Shown piece after piece: positions 20,176 through 28,899 of a stretch of 64,000 nucleotides of DNA (positions are counted from its first letter, which is position 1; each line of letters starts with the position of its first letter). The stretch lies in contig NZ_CP045032.1 of the NCBI RefSeq assembly GCF_009026825.1, positions 744,001 through 808,000 of the forward strand. The letters run 5' to 3'. Under the pieces are notes generated by a model. It did no database searches, had not been told where the DNA came from, and saw only the letters and a program-made list of their open reading frames with translations. This DNA is from Corynebacterium urogenitale. GTDB lineage: Bacteria > Actinomycetota > Actinomycetes > Mycobacteriales > Mycobacteriaceae. The position numbers and the translations under genes were made by a program.

Positions 20176-21246
20176 ATGAGTACCAACCCACAGGACACTC
20201 CGGACGTGTCAGGTCAGCCTAGTTCGCACGAAGATGATGCGCGACGGGACGAGGTGGACTTTCCCGCTTTCCCCGGTGAGGATGGTTTCCCAGAGGAAGC
20301 CGCTGCATTCCCGGACGAGGCATTGGCAGTGCCCGCCGAATATGCGACCGAGGAAGGGTTCCGTTCTGGCTTCGTGAGTTTTGTGGGCAGGCCAAATACG
20401 GGAAAGTCAACGCTCACTAACGCGTTGGTGGGGGAGAAGATTGCCATCACCGCGGATCAGCCGGAAACGACACGTCACCCAATTCGTGGCATTGTGCACC
20501 GTGAGAATGCGCAGATCATCCTGGTGGATACCCCTGGTCTTCACCGTCCGCGCACCCTCTTGGGTGAACGGTTGAATGAGGTGGTGAAGGATACCTACGC
20601 AGATGTAGATTTGATCTGCGTGTGCGTGCCGGCCGATGAGAAGATCGGCCCCGGTGACCGGTGGATTGTCGACAATGTGCGCAAGGTGGCTCCGAAAACG
20701 CCACTGGTGGGCATCGTCACGAAGCTGGATAAGGTATCCAAGGATCGGGTGGGTGAGCAGCTGCTGGCTCTGCATGACCTGCTGGAGGGCGCTGAAGTGG
20801 TGCCGGTGTCTGCGACGAAAGCGGTGCAGCTTGAAGTGCTCAAGGATGTGCTGACAGAAAACCTCCCTGAGGGTCCAAAGTTCTATCCGGACGACCACAT
20901 CACCGATGATGACCAGAACACTCGAATGGCGGAACTTATCCGAGAGGCTGCGCTCGAGGGTCTGCACGACGAGCTGCCGCACTCCGTAGCTGTTCAGATC
21001 GATGAGGTGCTGCCTAACCCGACGCGAGAGGGTGTGCTGGACATTCACGCGGTGATTTACGTGGAGCGGGAAGGCCAAAAGGATATTCTCCGTGGCCGAG
21101 GTGGTCGCCGCCTGTCCAAAACTGTGCATAACGCGCGCCTGCAGATCATCGAGCTTGTCGGCCAGAATGTTTATCTGGATGTGCGTTTGAAGGTCGCCAA
21201 GAATTGGCAGTCCGACCCGAAGCAGCTCGGCAGGATGGGCTTCTAG
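20176..21246 (+). CDS. era: GTPase Era
   Basis: 356 residues, longer than the usual ~300 because of an acidic N-terminal extension of ~60 residues. G1 is GRPNTGKST (71-79), G3 is DTPGLH, G4 is TKLD, and a C-terminal KH domain carries the GRGGRRLSKTVHNAR segment. It binds the 16S rRNA 3' end and checks 30S assembly, consistent with YbeY and RsmE next to it. Translation appears coupled to the preceding corC-like gene. Confidence 0.95.
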   Translation: MSTNPQDTPDVSGQPSSHEDDARRDEVDFPAFPGEDGFPEEAAAFPDEALAVPAEYATEEGFRSGFVSFVGRPNTGKSTLTNALVGEKIAITADQPETTRHPIRGIVHRENAQIILVDTPGLHRPRTLLGERLNEVVKDTYADVDLICVCVPADEKIGPGDRWIVDNVRKVAPKTPLVGIVTKLDKVSKDRVGEQLLALHDLLEGAEVVPVSATKAVQLEVLKDVLTENLPEGPKFYPDDHITDDDQNTRMAELIREAALEGLHDELPHSVAVQIDEVLPNPTREGVLDIHAVIYVEREGQKDILRGRGGRRLSKTVHNARLQIIELVGQNVYLDVRLKVAKNWQSDPKQLGRMGF

Positions 21247-21360
21247 ATTTTGCACCGGGGAGCAATGTTGTTGTTTTGTCCCGAAAATATGTTGACGCGC
21301 TGGTAGTTTCTCCAGAGTCACCACAGACCACCGACGTTTCATAAGGACACAACACTCTCA

Positions 21361-21709
21361 TGACAAATCCCTACGATCCTGGCAAGCCTGGTCACGAGGA
21401 TTTTTGCAGCCAAATCTGAGAAAGCTGCTAATGAGGACTCGACTGCCTCTGGTCAGCAGTCATACGACCAAACGGCGAGCTATAACGCCTCATCCTTCGA
21501 ACTGGAGGGGCACACTGCCTTCGGCCATCCCGCCTTGCAGCAGCTGTACAACCAAGGCGGTGTTGTATCGCATTGGCTTGGAGGTTGCACTATCGCTGAT
21601 CCGCACGTCGCAGTACGTGCAGTCCATCGATGAGCGCCAAGAGCGCCAACTTCAGTCGGAAGGGCGTAGCGGTTTCGGTCAGGGCTCTGGTTCCCACTTC
21701 GGAGGGTAA
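21361..21709 (+). pseudogene. Decayed DUF4282 membrane protein, copy 1
   Basis: Starts as MTNPYDPGKPGHEDF, which is typical of corynebacterial DUF4282 proteins, then meets a stop after 19 codons. A shifted frame continues AAKSEKAANEDSTASGQQSY. A third frame gives the C-terminal membrane helix and tail LYRIGLEVALSLIRTSQYVQ. The middle of the domain, including the first membrane segment, is missing. At least one frameshift and one internal deletion have inactivated it. It sits in tandem with a second broken copy. Confidence 0.6.
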
Positions 21710-21711
21710 CC

Positions 21712-22172
21712 ATGACTGATCCGCATACCCCTTCCGCCGGAAAGCCAGCGTTTCAACCCCAGAATGCCGAGTCCCAGGCTGACGATGGTTTCTTCTCGGC
21801 GCTCATGGACCTGTCGTTGACGAAGTACATCACCCTGCGCCTTGTGCGAGTGCTGTTCATTCTTGGGCTGATTGGCGTGGCTGTGCAATGGGTATTTAGC
21901 CTGTTTGCGACCTTCGCTCTTCCAGATGGTCAATGACTTTGCGACTGGACTGGAAAATAACTTGTCCAGCTCTGACACTTCGTCAACTGTTGAAGTTGTG
22001 GCTTTTCTGCGCTGCAGAAGATCATCCTCCTTCCCCTGGTCACAATCGCTTCCCTTGCCAATGTGGTGTTGCTGCGCGTGGTTCTGGGGGGGGCATTCAG
22101 GCATTTACCCGCACGGCGCGTTCTTGGCGGCGTATTCAGGAGCGTATCGTTCGCGGTGTAGTGACGTTCTAG
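21712..22172 (+). pseudogene. Decayed DUF4282 membrane protein, copy 2
   Basis: Frame 1 gives MTDPHTPSAGKPAFQ and the first membrane helix (SLTKYITLRLVRVLFILGLI) and stops at 21936. Frame 2 carries the linker NDFATGLENNLSSSD. Frame 1 resumes with the second helix KIILLPLVTIASLANVVLLR near 22018. After a G8 run at 22086-22093, frame 3 gives the charged tail RTARSWRRIQERIVRG. Together these spell a whole DUF4282 protein broken by about three frameshifts. The G8 run is one base short for the last join, a likely slippage site. Confidence 0.65.
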
Positions 22173-22206
22173 GTTCGCTCATTGCCGCAGCTTTATACTG
22201 GCGTGC

Positions 22207-22974
22207 ATGGCAGGTTCTTCACAGAAGTCTCGTTGGGGTAGCCGTCCGAACTTCCGCGACGAGGCTTTTGTGCTGCGTACGCACAAGCTCGGGGAGGCCG
22301 ATCTCATCCTCGTCCTGCTCACCGCGGAGCATGGCGTGATTCGCGGGGTGGCGAAAGGGATTCGAAAGACGAAGTCCCGCTTCGGTGCGCGGCTGGACCG
22401 CTTTTCCCGCGTCAACGTCCAGATCTACCCCTCAGCAAAGCCGGGTGGCCAAGGTTTAGCGAACATCACCGACGCTGCCACCGTCGCCACCTATGCCTCC
22501 CCGATTGTTGCGGATCCTGACCTGTTCTTTGCCGCCTCCGCCCTGTTGGAAATGGCGCTGTTGTTCGGCGACTCTGAAGTGTTTTTCTTACTCGACGCCA
22601 CCCTTGCGCAACTTGCGGATTCCACGCGGCAATTGCCACCGGTGAGTGTCGTCGATTCCTTTGTTCTGATGTGTCTGGAACAGGCAGGATGGGCTCCGTC
22701 GCTCGTTGATTGCGCGCAATGCGGTAAGCGCGGACCCCACCGTGCTTTTCACCCGCTGGCAGGAGGTGCGGTGTGCGTGGAGTGCCGTCCTCCAGGGGCG
22801 ATGACTCCTCCTTCAGAAGCTGTTCATGCACTGTGGCTGCTCCGCCGAGGGCGAGTCGATCAGGCGGTGGAGATTCTGCGAGATAAGGCGATAGCCAGGG
22901 CCGCGCATGAACTGTTGCTGGGACACGTGAGGAACCAGCTAGAGGCTCCCTGCCAGGCATACGGTTCCCTGTAG
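22207..22974 (+). CDS. recO: DNA repair protein RecO
   Basis: 255 residues. An N-terminal OB fold (DEAFVLRTHKLGEADLILVL) precedes a helical domain with a C4 zinc site (CAQCGKRGPHRAFHPLAGG then CVEC, about 169-196). It loads RecA on SSB-coated DNA in the RecFOR pathway. The recO-uppS order is typical of corynebacteria. The last codons lie inside the first unit of a tandem repeat that runs into the intergenic space, so the C-terminal QAYGSL may be repeat-derived. Confidence 0.93.
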   Translation: MAGSSQKSRWGSRPNFRDEAFVLRTHKLGEADLILVLLTAEHGVIRGVAKGIRKTKSRFGARLDRFSRVNVQIYPSAKPGGQGLANITDAATVATYASPIVADPDLFFAASALLEMALLFGDSEVFFLLDATLAQLADSTRQLPPVSVVDSFVLMCLEQAGWAPSLVDCAQCGKRGPHRAFHPLAGGAVCVECRPPGAMTPPSEAVHALWLLRRGRVDQAVEILRDKAIARAAHELLLGHVRNQLEAPCQAYGSL

Positions 22975-23041
22975 TCCCAAGGGGGCATATGGTTCCCTGC
23001 AGGCCCAGGGGAATATGGTTCCCTCCAGGCTCAAGATATGG
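22958..23041. repeat. Three tandem ~28-bp repeats across the recO stop
   Basis: Units begin CATACGGTTCCCTG (22958), CATATGGTTCCCTG (22986) and AATATGGTTCCCTC (about 23012). Each has a purine-rich G block at its end. The first unit encodes the last RecO residues; the rest fills the gap to uppS. Confidence 0.8.
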
Positions 23042-23071
23042 TGAACGGTAAAGCCGGGGGAGTGTGGCAAA

Positions 23072-23821
23072 ATGGAACCCGTGAATTTTCCTGAGATCGA
23101 TCGTTCTTCCATCCCCTCAGAGCTTGTTCCACGCCACATCGCATTGGTGATGGACGGCAATGGTCGCTGGGCCGAGGAACGCGGGCTGGTGCGCACTGAG
23201 GGCCATAAGCGTGGCGAAGCAGTGCTAATTTCCCTCGTGGAAGAGTGCATCGAGCTAGGAGTCGATTACCTTTCGGCTTATGCGTTTTCCACGGAGAACT
23301 GGCGTCGTTCCGCAGAGGAAGTTCGCTTCCTCATGGGCTTTAACCGTGACGTCCTCCGTCGGCAACGTGACTACCTCCACAGCCTCGGTGTACGCGTGCG
23401 CTGGGCGGGGCGCCGACCTCGTCTGTGGCGCTCTGTGATCTCCGAGTTGGAAAAAGCCGAGGATATGACGAAGGACAACACCACGATGACCCTCGCCATG
23501 TGCGTCAATTACGGTGGCCGTGCTGAGATCGTCGACGCCGCTAGGTCCGTGGCCGAAGACGTGGCGAAGGGCAGAATCAAGCCTCGGCAGGTGGATGAGA
23601 AACTCTTCGCACAACACCTCGATGAGCCAGATATGCCGGATGTGGATCTTTTCCTCCGTCCGTCGGGGGAAATGCGCACGTCGAATTTCCTGCCATGGCA
23701 GTCTGTGTATGCCGAGATGGTCTACCAGGATGTTCTCTTTCCGGATTACACGCCGAACCACCTTCGAGCCGCCGTGCTGGAGTACGCGAAGCGCGATCGT
23801 CGCTTCGGTGGAGTGAAATAG
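23072..23821 (+). CDS. uppS: Isoprenyl (undecaprenyl/decaprenyl) diphosphate synthase
   Basis: 249 residues, cis-prenyltransferase family. The catalytic motif [14 protein letters not shown] is near residue 25, followed by [13 protein letters not shown] and the C-terminal [19 protein letters not shown]. It makes the long polyprenyl diphosphate carrier for peptidoglycan and arabinogalactan. Corynebacteria carry two paralogues; this one, beside recO, is the UppS/Rv2361c type. Confidence 0.92.
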   Translation: MEPVNFPEIDRSSIPSELVPRHIALVMDGNGRWAEERGLVRTEGHKRGEAVLISLVEECIELGVDYLSAYAFSTENWRRSAEEVRFLMGFNRDVLRRQRDYLHSLGVRVRWAGRRPRLWRSVISELEKAEDMTKDNTTMTLAMCVNYGGRAEIVDAARSVAEDVAKGRIKPRQVDEKLFAQHLDEPDMPDVDLFLRPSGEMRTSNFLPWQSVYAEMVYQDVLFPDYTPNHLRAAVLEYAKRDRRFGGVK

Positions 23822-23857
23822 CAACCAGTTTTCAGGCGGAGAGAAAAGAGACAGCTC

Positions 23858-25084
23858 ATGGACAATTCCGAGCGATCTAAAGAACTACCTGGCGGGCTGG
23901 GCTATAGGGGAGAGGCAAAGGAGGAAGCAAACCAGGAGACTGCGCCAACTCCTCAGGGAGATAGGCCGACAAAGCAGCAAATTAGCCGCTGGCGTAAGCA
24001 CCTAGCCAATGAGCGGGCCGAAGGTGCCGTGTACCGGGAGCTCGCGCGCAAGAAGACGGGGGAGGAGCGGGAAATTCTCCTGGCCATTGCGGATGCTGAG
24101 GCGCGTCATGAAGAATACTGGCGTGATCGTCTCGGCGAATACGTGGGCTTGCCGCGCCAAGCCAGCCTCAGTACGCGCTTGATGGCCCGGATGGCACGGC
24201 ACTTCGGTTCGGTCTTTGTCCTCGCCATGATGCAGACTGCAGAGACCCGCAATGACTACGTGAAAGATACGGATGCCACCGAGCAGATGATCGCTGATGA
24301 GGCGATCCACGCAGAGGTTGTTCGAGGCCTTGCCGCACGTGGTAGGGAGAAGATGTCAGGTGATTTCCGCGCGGCAATCTTCGGGGCCAACGATGGACTA
24401 GTTTCTAACCTAGCGCTGGTCCTCGGCATGGTCGGCACGGGCGTGGCAGCTAATGTCGTACTGATCTCTGGCCTCACGGGATTGCTTGCGGGCGCGCTGT
24501 CTATGGCAGCCGGTGAATACGTTTCCGTGAGCTCGCAAAAGGAGCTTCTGGATGCGAACGCGCCGGATCCGTCGGCTAAGGATTCGCTGCCGAAGTTGGA
24601 CGTGGAGGCCAATGAGCTGGAGTTGGTGTACCGCGCTCGCGGCATGAGCTCGGCGGAGGCTAAGGAAAAGGCACAACGGGTGTTTCAGCAGCTGAATGAT
24701 GCTCGTCATGCCTCCCACGAGGAACGGAGTGAGCTGACCGCAGACTTTGAAAAGTCCGCTCAGGCTGCAGGCTTTTCTGCCGACGACGAGGAGCAGCACG
24801 GGCTGGGTGGTTCCGGTCTATCAGCTGCGATTTCGAGCTTCCTGTGCTTCGGAATTGGTGCCGTGATTCCGGTTTTGCCATACATTTTTGGAATGAGTGG
24901 GAGCCCGGCGGCGATTGCGGCAGTTCTGCTGGTGAGTATCGCTTTGCTTATGACGGGAGCCATCGTTGGCTTGCTTTCCGGTGTCTCGCCGGGCAAGCGA
25001 GCTCTTCGTCAGCTGTTGATTGGTTTGGGTGCCGCAGCGGTCACCTATCTCTTGGGCACGCTCTTTGGTGTCAGCGTGGCCTGA
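23858..25084 (+). CDS. VIT1/CCC1-family transporter with N-terminal ferritin-like domain
   Basis: 408 residues. Residues ~45-165 form a rubrerythrin-like four-helix domain with Glu/His metal ligands (EGAVYRELARKKTGEE, ADAEARHEEYW). Residues ~170-408 are the VIT domain with about five membrane helices, including AAIFGANDGLVSNLALVLG and AGALSMAAGEYVSVSSQKEL. Proteins of this type move Fe(II)/Mn(II). Its stop is 82 bases from the convergent zur stop, and a zinc/iron sensor next door fits a metal-homeostasis role. The substrate is not proven. Confidence 0.88.
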   Translation: MDNSERSKELPGGLGYRGEAKEEANQETAPTPQGDRPTKQQISRWRKHLANERAEGAVYRELARKKTGEEREILLAIADAEARHEEYWRDRLGEYVGLPRQASLSTRLMARMARHFGSVFVLAMMQTAETRNDYVKDTDATEQMIADEAIHAEVVRGLAARGREKMSGDFRAAIFGANDGLVSNLALVLGMVGTGVAANVVLISGLTGLLAGALSMAAGEYVSVSSQKELLDANAPDPSAKDSLPKLDVEANELELVYRARGMSSAEAKEKAQRVFQQLNDARHASHEERSELTADFEKSAQAAGFSADDEEQHGLGGSGLSAAISSFLCFGIGAVIPVLPYIFGMSGSPAAIAAVLLVSIALLMTGAIVGLLSGVSPGKRALRQLLIGLGAAAVTYLLGTLFGVSVA

Positions 25085-25166
25085 GGGTAAGCCGGTTAGC
25101 GAGCTAGGGCCTTCGATAATTAAGGGCACTCGAAGTGCGGGCATTCGAAGTGCCCCGGCGACGAAA

Positions 25167-25592
25167 CTACCGGGAGCAGTCTTGGCAGAGGCCAAAGATT
25201 TCCGCTGTGTGGCCGGATTTCTGGAACCCAAATTTCTTGGCGGTTGCTTCTGCCCATTCCTCGACAGGTCCGCCGTCAATTTCCACGGTGGTGCGGCAGT
25301 TCGTACACACCAGGTGGTGGTGATGCTCGTCCATTGCGCAACTGCGATACAGGGTTTCGCCCGAATCGTCTTGTAGCGTATCGATGGCTCCCAGCTCACT
25401 GAGCTGTTGCAAGGTGCGATATACGGTAGTCAGTCCGACCTTCTGGCCTGTATTGGTCAATCTCAGGTGAATATCCTGAGCCGACGCAAAGGTGGTGATT
25501 CCCTCCAGTGCATCTTGGACGGCTGCGCGCTGGCGTGTGTTGCGCTGGCCAATCTTTGGGCGGTTGGTGCGCAGACTTTCAGCAGCTGGCAT
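25167..25592 (-). CDS. zur: Fur-family zinc uptake regulator
   Basis: 141 residues. The winged helix (residues 15-85) ends in TTVYRTLQQLSELGAID. The metal site has the run DEHHHHLVCTNC with a second Cys pair CQDC near the C-terminus, a structural zinc site. The gene order uppS-VIT-zur-glyS matches zur of C. glutamicum rather than fur. In C. glutamicum an ArsR-family gene (znr) lies beside zur; none is found here. Confidence 0.87.
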   Translation of the reverse strand: MPAAESLRTNRPKIGQRNTRQRAAVQDALEGITTFASAQDIHLRLTNTGQKVGLTTVYRTLQQLSELGAIDTLQDDSGETLYRSCAMDEHHHHLVCTNCRTTVEIDGGPVEEWAEATAKKFGFQKSGHTAEIFGLCQDCSR

Positions 25593-25853
25593 GTTCTGGG
25601 TCTCCTAACACTGGGCTTGACGGCGGATAGTTGTTGTCTCTTTTCTTCTGGTGCGTGCTCAAGTGCAGTGCCTTCAAAGAGTCATTACCAGGAGGTACGC
25701 GGGCGAAGAACTTCGATTACAAATGCCGTATTTATTCTGCATCCTAGCGTAAAGGGACGCGCTCTCATTTTCAATAAGTTGCCAATAAAAGACGTGCTTA
25801 AGTCGTTGTTGTTGGCGGGTGGAACGGGTCGTAAGCTCAAAGAATTGACGAAC

Positions 25854-25882
25854 TTGACACTATAACTGCGCAGGGTTAGATT
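25854..25882 (+). promoter_or_regulatory. Sigma-A promoter of the 6C RNA
   Basis: TTGACA (25854-25859), a 17-base spacer, and TAGATT (25877-25882) are near-consensus -35 and -10 boxes. They place the start of transcription near 25889, ten bases before the first RNA hairpin. Confidence 0.75.
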
Positions 25883-25888
25883 GAACCC

Positions 25889-26017
25889 AGTTCCTCTTGG
25901 TGCGACGTGATCCCCCCCCCTTCGTTGCACCTGTTGACGGGGAACAGGCCCCATTCTCTTCGGAGAACAGAGTGGCCGGGACCAGTGGTCGATCCCCCCT
26001 AACCACTGGTCCTTTTC
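25889..26017 (+). ncRNA. 6C RNA (actinobacterial small RNA)
   Basis: Two stable hairpins each present at least six cytosines in the loop, the defining trait of 6C RNA (B11 in mycobacteria). Stem 1 is GGTGCGACG (25899-25907) with CGTTGCACC (25923-25931), and its loop holds nine C. Stem 2 is GGACCAGTGGT (25979-25989) with ACCACTGGTCC (26002-26012), and its loop holds GATCCCCCC. Stem 2 is followed by TTTTC and doubles as the terminator. A strong promoter sits just upstream. In mycobacteria this RNA affects DNA replication and secretion genes by base pairing through the C-rich loops. Confidence 0.85.
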
Positions 26018-26449
26018 TATATCTTCTATCGCTTGACTCTTGCTGGTGTGCGATCCCTTCTGCGTGCCTTTGTGGTGTGTTTCGGCGGCGTTGAGCCTCT
26101 GTGGCGTCGTGCTTCTGTGGTGTTAGTTGGCCCGACGGCTGATTCCATTTCGTAGCGGTAACTATCTGTTAGGGGATCCTATATCCTCTTGGCCAGTTTT
26201 GCAGGCTATGTGTCAAAAAAATTCGATTTTTGGCTTGAGTGGGTGTAATTGGAAGTGTCATGCGGGTGTAATCAGTGGCAGGTGGTTAGGTATCTGATGG
26301 GGCAAAAATCGGGCGCTATCTGCGGTTATAACAGTGCGGTCGGTCTCTGGTGGGTTGGGGTTTGGGGGTGCTGAAGCGCCCTATCTTTAGGGATGCTCGC
26401 TCCATAAGGATTGTCGTTGGCGTTCGTGCTCGGGGATGTACCAGGGGTG
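26018..26449. other. Intergenic stretch, no gene seen
   Basis: About 430 bases between the 6C RNA and a palindromic element. It contains no convincing reading frame on either strand. A small AT-rich hairpin (AAAAAATTCGATTTTTGG near 26216) and two copies of GGGTGTAAT (26243 and 26269 areas) are visible but unexplained. Confidence 0.5.
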
Positions 26450-26548
26450 TGTCCCAAACAGCCCCAAGCGGTGAACCTTGATGTCACATAAGTAAAAGTC
26501 ACCTGGGGTTATCGCAGTTGCAGAGGTCTGCATGGGGTGTTTGGGACA
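26450..26548. repeat. ~100-bp palindromic element, copy A
   Basis: Starts TGTCCCAAACAGCCCCAAGC and ends TGCATGGGGTGTTTGGGACA, so the ends are inverted repeats of about 16-17 bases. Inside are GTCACAT and CACCTGGGG. A second copy at 39972-40071 matches at both ends and at the internal blocks, while the remaining bases differ. I see no target-site duplication. It could be a MITE-like element or a structured RNA. Confidence 0.8.
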
Positions 26549-26805
26549 AAAAACTTGGAGCAGTGCCGGTGACGAACTTAAGGCACTGCCGGTAATGAAC
26601 TAGGGCATCATTCTGCGATGGGTGTCAGGTCGCTAGGGCTGTTGATCCTCGCGCAGCGCCTGTGGGTGGCGGCGGGGCGTGGCGTCGGGAAAATGTAAGG
26701 GCAAATAAGGTGAGCCAGGGCACGTCAACCCAATAGGCACAGACTCAGGGTGAACGGTTAGGATGTGGGGAAGGAAAAACCAACCTCCAAGGAGTAACGC
26801 TAAAC

Positions 26806-28185
26806 ATGGCCGGCACCATTGATGCTGTTGTAAACCTCGCCAAGCGCAGGGGACTCGTCTACCCATGTGGAGAGATCTACGGCGGCACCCGCTCCGCCTG
26901 GGACTACGGTCCACTGGGAGTGGAGTTGAAGGAAAACATTAAGCGCCAGTGGTGGCGCCACATGGTGACCGCCCGTAAGGACGTCGTGGGCCTGGATAGC
27001 TCTGTGATCCTCCCGCGGCGCGTATGGGAAGTGTCTGGTCACGTTGAGGTTTTCACTGACCCTCTCGTTGAGTCTCTTCATACTCACAAGCGCTACCGCG
27101 CCGACCACCTGCTGGAGGCGTACGAGGAGAAGCATGGCCACCCGCCGGAGAATGGCCTCGCGGACATCAATGATCCAGAGACCGGTCAGCCGGGTTCGTG
27201 GACCGAGCCGAAGGCCTTCTCCGGCCTGCTGAAGACCTTCCTCGGCCCTGTCGATGACGAGGAGGGCATGCACTACCTGCGCCCTGAAACCGCGCAGGGC
27301 ATCTTCGTCAACTTCAAGAACGTGCTGACTACCTCCCGTCAGAAGCCACCATTCGGCATCGCGCAGGTCGGTAAGTCTTTCCGTAATGAGATCACCCCGG
27401 GCAACTTTATTTTCCGCACCCGTGAGTTCGAGCAGATGGAGATGGAATTCTTCGTCAAGCCGGGTGAGGATGAAGAGTGGCACCAGTACTGGATCGATAA
27501 CCGCTTCCAGTGGTACGTGGATCTGGGCATCGATCCGGAGAACCTACGCCTCTACGAGCACCCACAGGAGAAGCTGTCCCACTACTCCAAGCGAACCGTT
27601 GACGTGGAATACGCCTTCCACTTCCAGGGTTCCAAGTGGGGTGAACTCGAGGGCGTGGCCAACCGAACTGACTACGACCTGCGCGTGCACGCGGAGGGCT
27701 CCGGCGAGGACCTGAGCTACTTCGACCAGGAGGCCAACGAGCGTTGGATTCCTTACACCATCGAGCCAGCGGCTGGCCTGGGCCGCGCAATGATGGCCTT
27801 CCTTGTCGACGCCTACGACGAAGAGGAGGTGCCGAACGCTAAGGGTGGTACCGACAAGCGTACCGTCCTGCGCCTTGATCGCCGACTGGCACCAGTGAAG
27901 GTGGCGGTGCTTCCTCTGTCGAAGAAGGACACGCTGACGCCAACCGCCGAGAAGGTTGCTGACCAGCTCCGTGGATTCTGGGCTGTGGATTACGACACCT
28001 CCGGCGCTATCGGCCGCCGTTACCGCCGTCAGGATGAGATTGGTACGCCGTTCTGCGTGACTGTCGATTTCGACACTCTTGAGGACAACGCTGTCACCGT
28101 GCGCGAGCGCGACACGATGGAGCAAGAGCGCGTGAAGCTCGAGGACCTGCACGCATACTTGGCCGAGCGCCTCGCCGGCTGCTAA
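26806..28185 (+). CDS. glyS: Glycyl-tRNA synthetase (alpha2 type)
   Basis: 459 residues, class II synthetase. Motif 1 region is [15 protein letters not shown]. Motif 2 is [20 protein letters not shown], followed by QMEMEFF, and the C-terminal anticodon-binding domain includes [10 protein letters not shown]. It charges tRNA-Gly. The ATG has AAGGAG about nine bases upstream. The 180-residue membrane protein at 28196 follows 10 bases after the stop and is probably co-transcribed. Confidence 0.95.
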   Translation: MAGTIDAVVNLAKRRGLVYPCGEIYGGTRSAWDYGPLGVELKENIKRQWWRHMVTARKDVVGLDSSVILPRRVWEVSGHVEVFTDPLVESLHTHKRYRADHLLEAYEEKHGHPPENGLADINDPETGQPGSWTEPKAFSGLLKTFLGPVDDEEGMHYLRPETAQGIFVNFKNVLTTSRQKPPFGIAQVGKSFRNEITPGNFIFRTREFEQMEMEFFVKPGEDEEWHQYWIDNRFQWYVDLGIDPENLRLYEHPQEKLSHYSKRTVDVEYAFHFQGSKWGELEGVANRTDYDLRVHAEGSGEDLSYFDQEANERWIPYTIEPAAGLGRAMMAFLVDAYDEEEVPNAKGGTDKRTVLRLDRRLAPVKVAVLPLSKKDTLTPTAEKVADQLRGFWAVDYDTSGAIGRRYRRQDEIGTPFCVTVDFDTLEDNAVTVRERDTMEQERVKLEDLHAYLAERLAGC

Positions 28186-28195
28186 GAGGAACGCC

Positions 28196-28738
28196 GTGAA
28201 TAGCGATATTCGTTGGGGACTGCCGGACGACGGTCACACCTTCCCGATTTACGCTGGCCCCTCGAACGATCTGGACCGGGTGGCTGAGTACGCCGACGAA
28301 CGCGGAGTAGCTCATCTTCGCTTCGGTGGCGACACATGGGCGCTGGACACCGGAGACGAGGCCCGGATCAGTGCCAAGACCGGTACCGGTACGTGGACTG
28401 CGAAGGGTAATGCGGAGACGTTCAAGAAATCCGATCGCTACACGGTACAGGCCGACCGTCACACCGTGGAGATCATCGCCGAGAGCAGTAAAAATTTCGT
28501 GCTCGACATCGGCGGTGAGAAGGCTGGGCAGTTCACTGCGAACAATCGTGGTCTCCGCAATCTCCACGTGGAGTTCGAGGGTCCAGGGGAGAAGTTGCCG
28601 CTGGATGTGCAGATCTACCTGTCCTGGGTTGCCCGCCGGGTCATGGAGGTTCGAATGGTGTCCAGCGTGTGGGCGTGGACGATTTTGCTCGTCCTATTCA
28701 TTCCGATCGCCATTCTCTACTGGATCGGCTTCATCTAG
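28196..28738 (+). CDS. Hypothetical protein with C-terminal membrane anchor
   Basis: 180 residues from a GTG start with an AAGAGGA site. The first ~150 residues are soluble, beta-rich and Trp/Gly-containing (DIRWGLPDDGHTFPIYAG). The end is one hydrophobic segment (WAWTILLVLFIPIAILYWIG) running to the C-terminus. That suggests a tail-anchored protein. Its place directly after glyS is common in corynebacteria, but I know no function. Confidence 0.7.
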   Translation: MNSDIRWGLPDDGHTFPIYAGPSNDLDRVAEYADERGVAHLRFGGDTWALDTGDEARISAKTGTGTWTAKGNAETFKKSDRYTVQADRHTVEIIAESSKNFVLDIGGEKAGQFTANNRGLRNLHVEFEGPGEKLPLDVQIYLSWVARRVMEVRMVSSVWAWTILLVLFIPIAILYWIGFI

Positions 28739-28899
28739 CCGACCGTCGACCAGCGACGGCGTCACCTCGTCCGCAGCCCAGTGACGGTATCGAAAGATCC
28801 GTAATCCAGCGATGCCATCTGGAGCCCTGCAGTATCGTTCCGTATCACCCCGAACCGGGACTCGGCTTTTACCAGCGGTTTCCGGCAGGGTGGCGACCT

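Noticed and set aside
25685..25954. 89-codon minus-strand frame between zur and glyS
   Set aside because: It is antisense to the 6C RNA promoter and stem and has no recognisable family.
26633..26914. 93-codon minus-strand frame before glyS
   Set aside because: Overlaps the glyS start, is proline/arginine-rich without motifs, and has no ribosome site.
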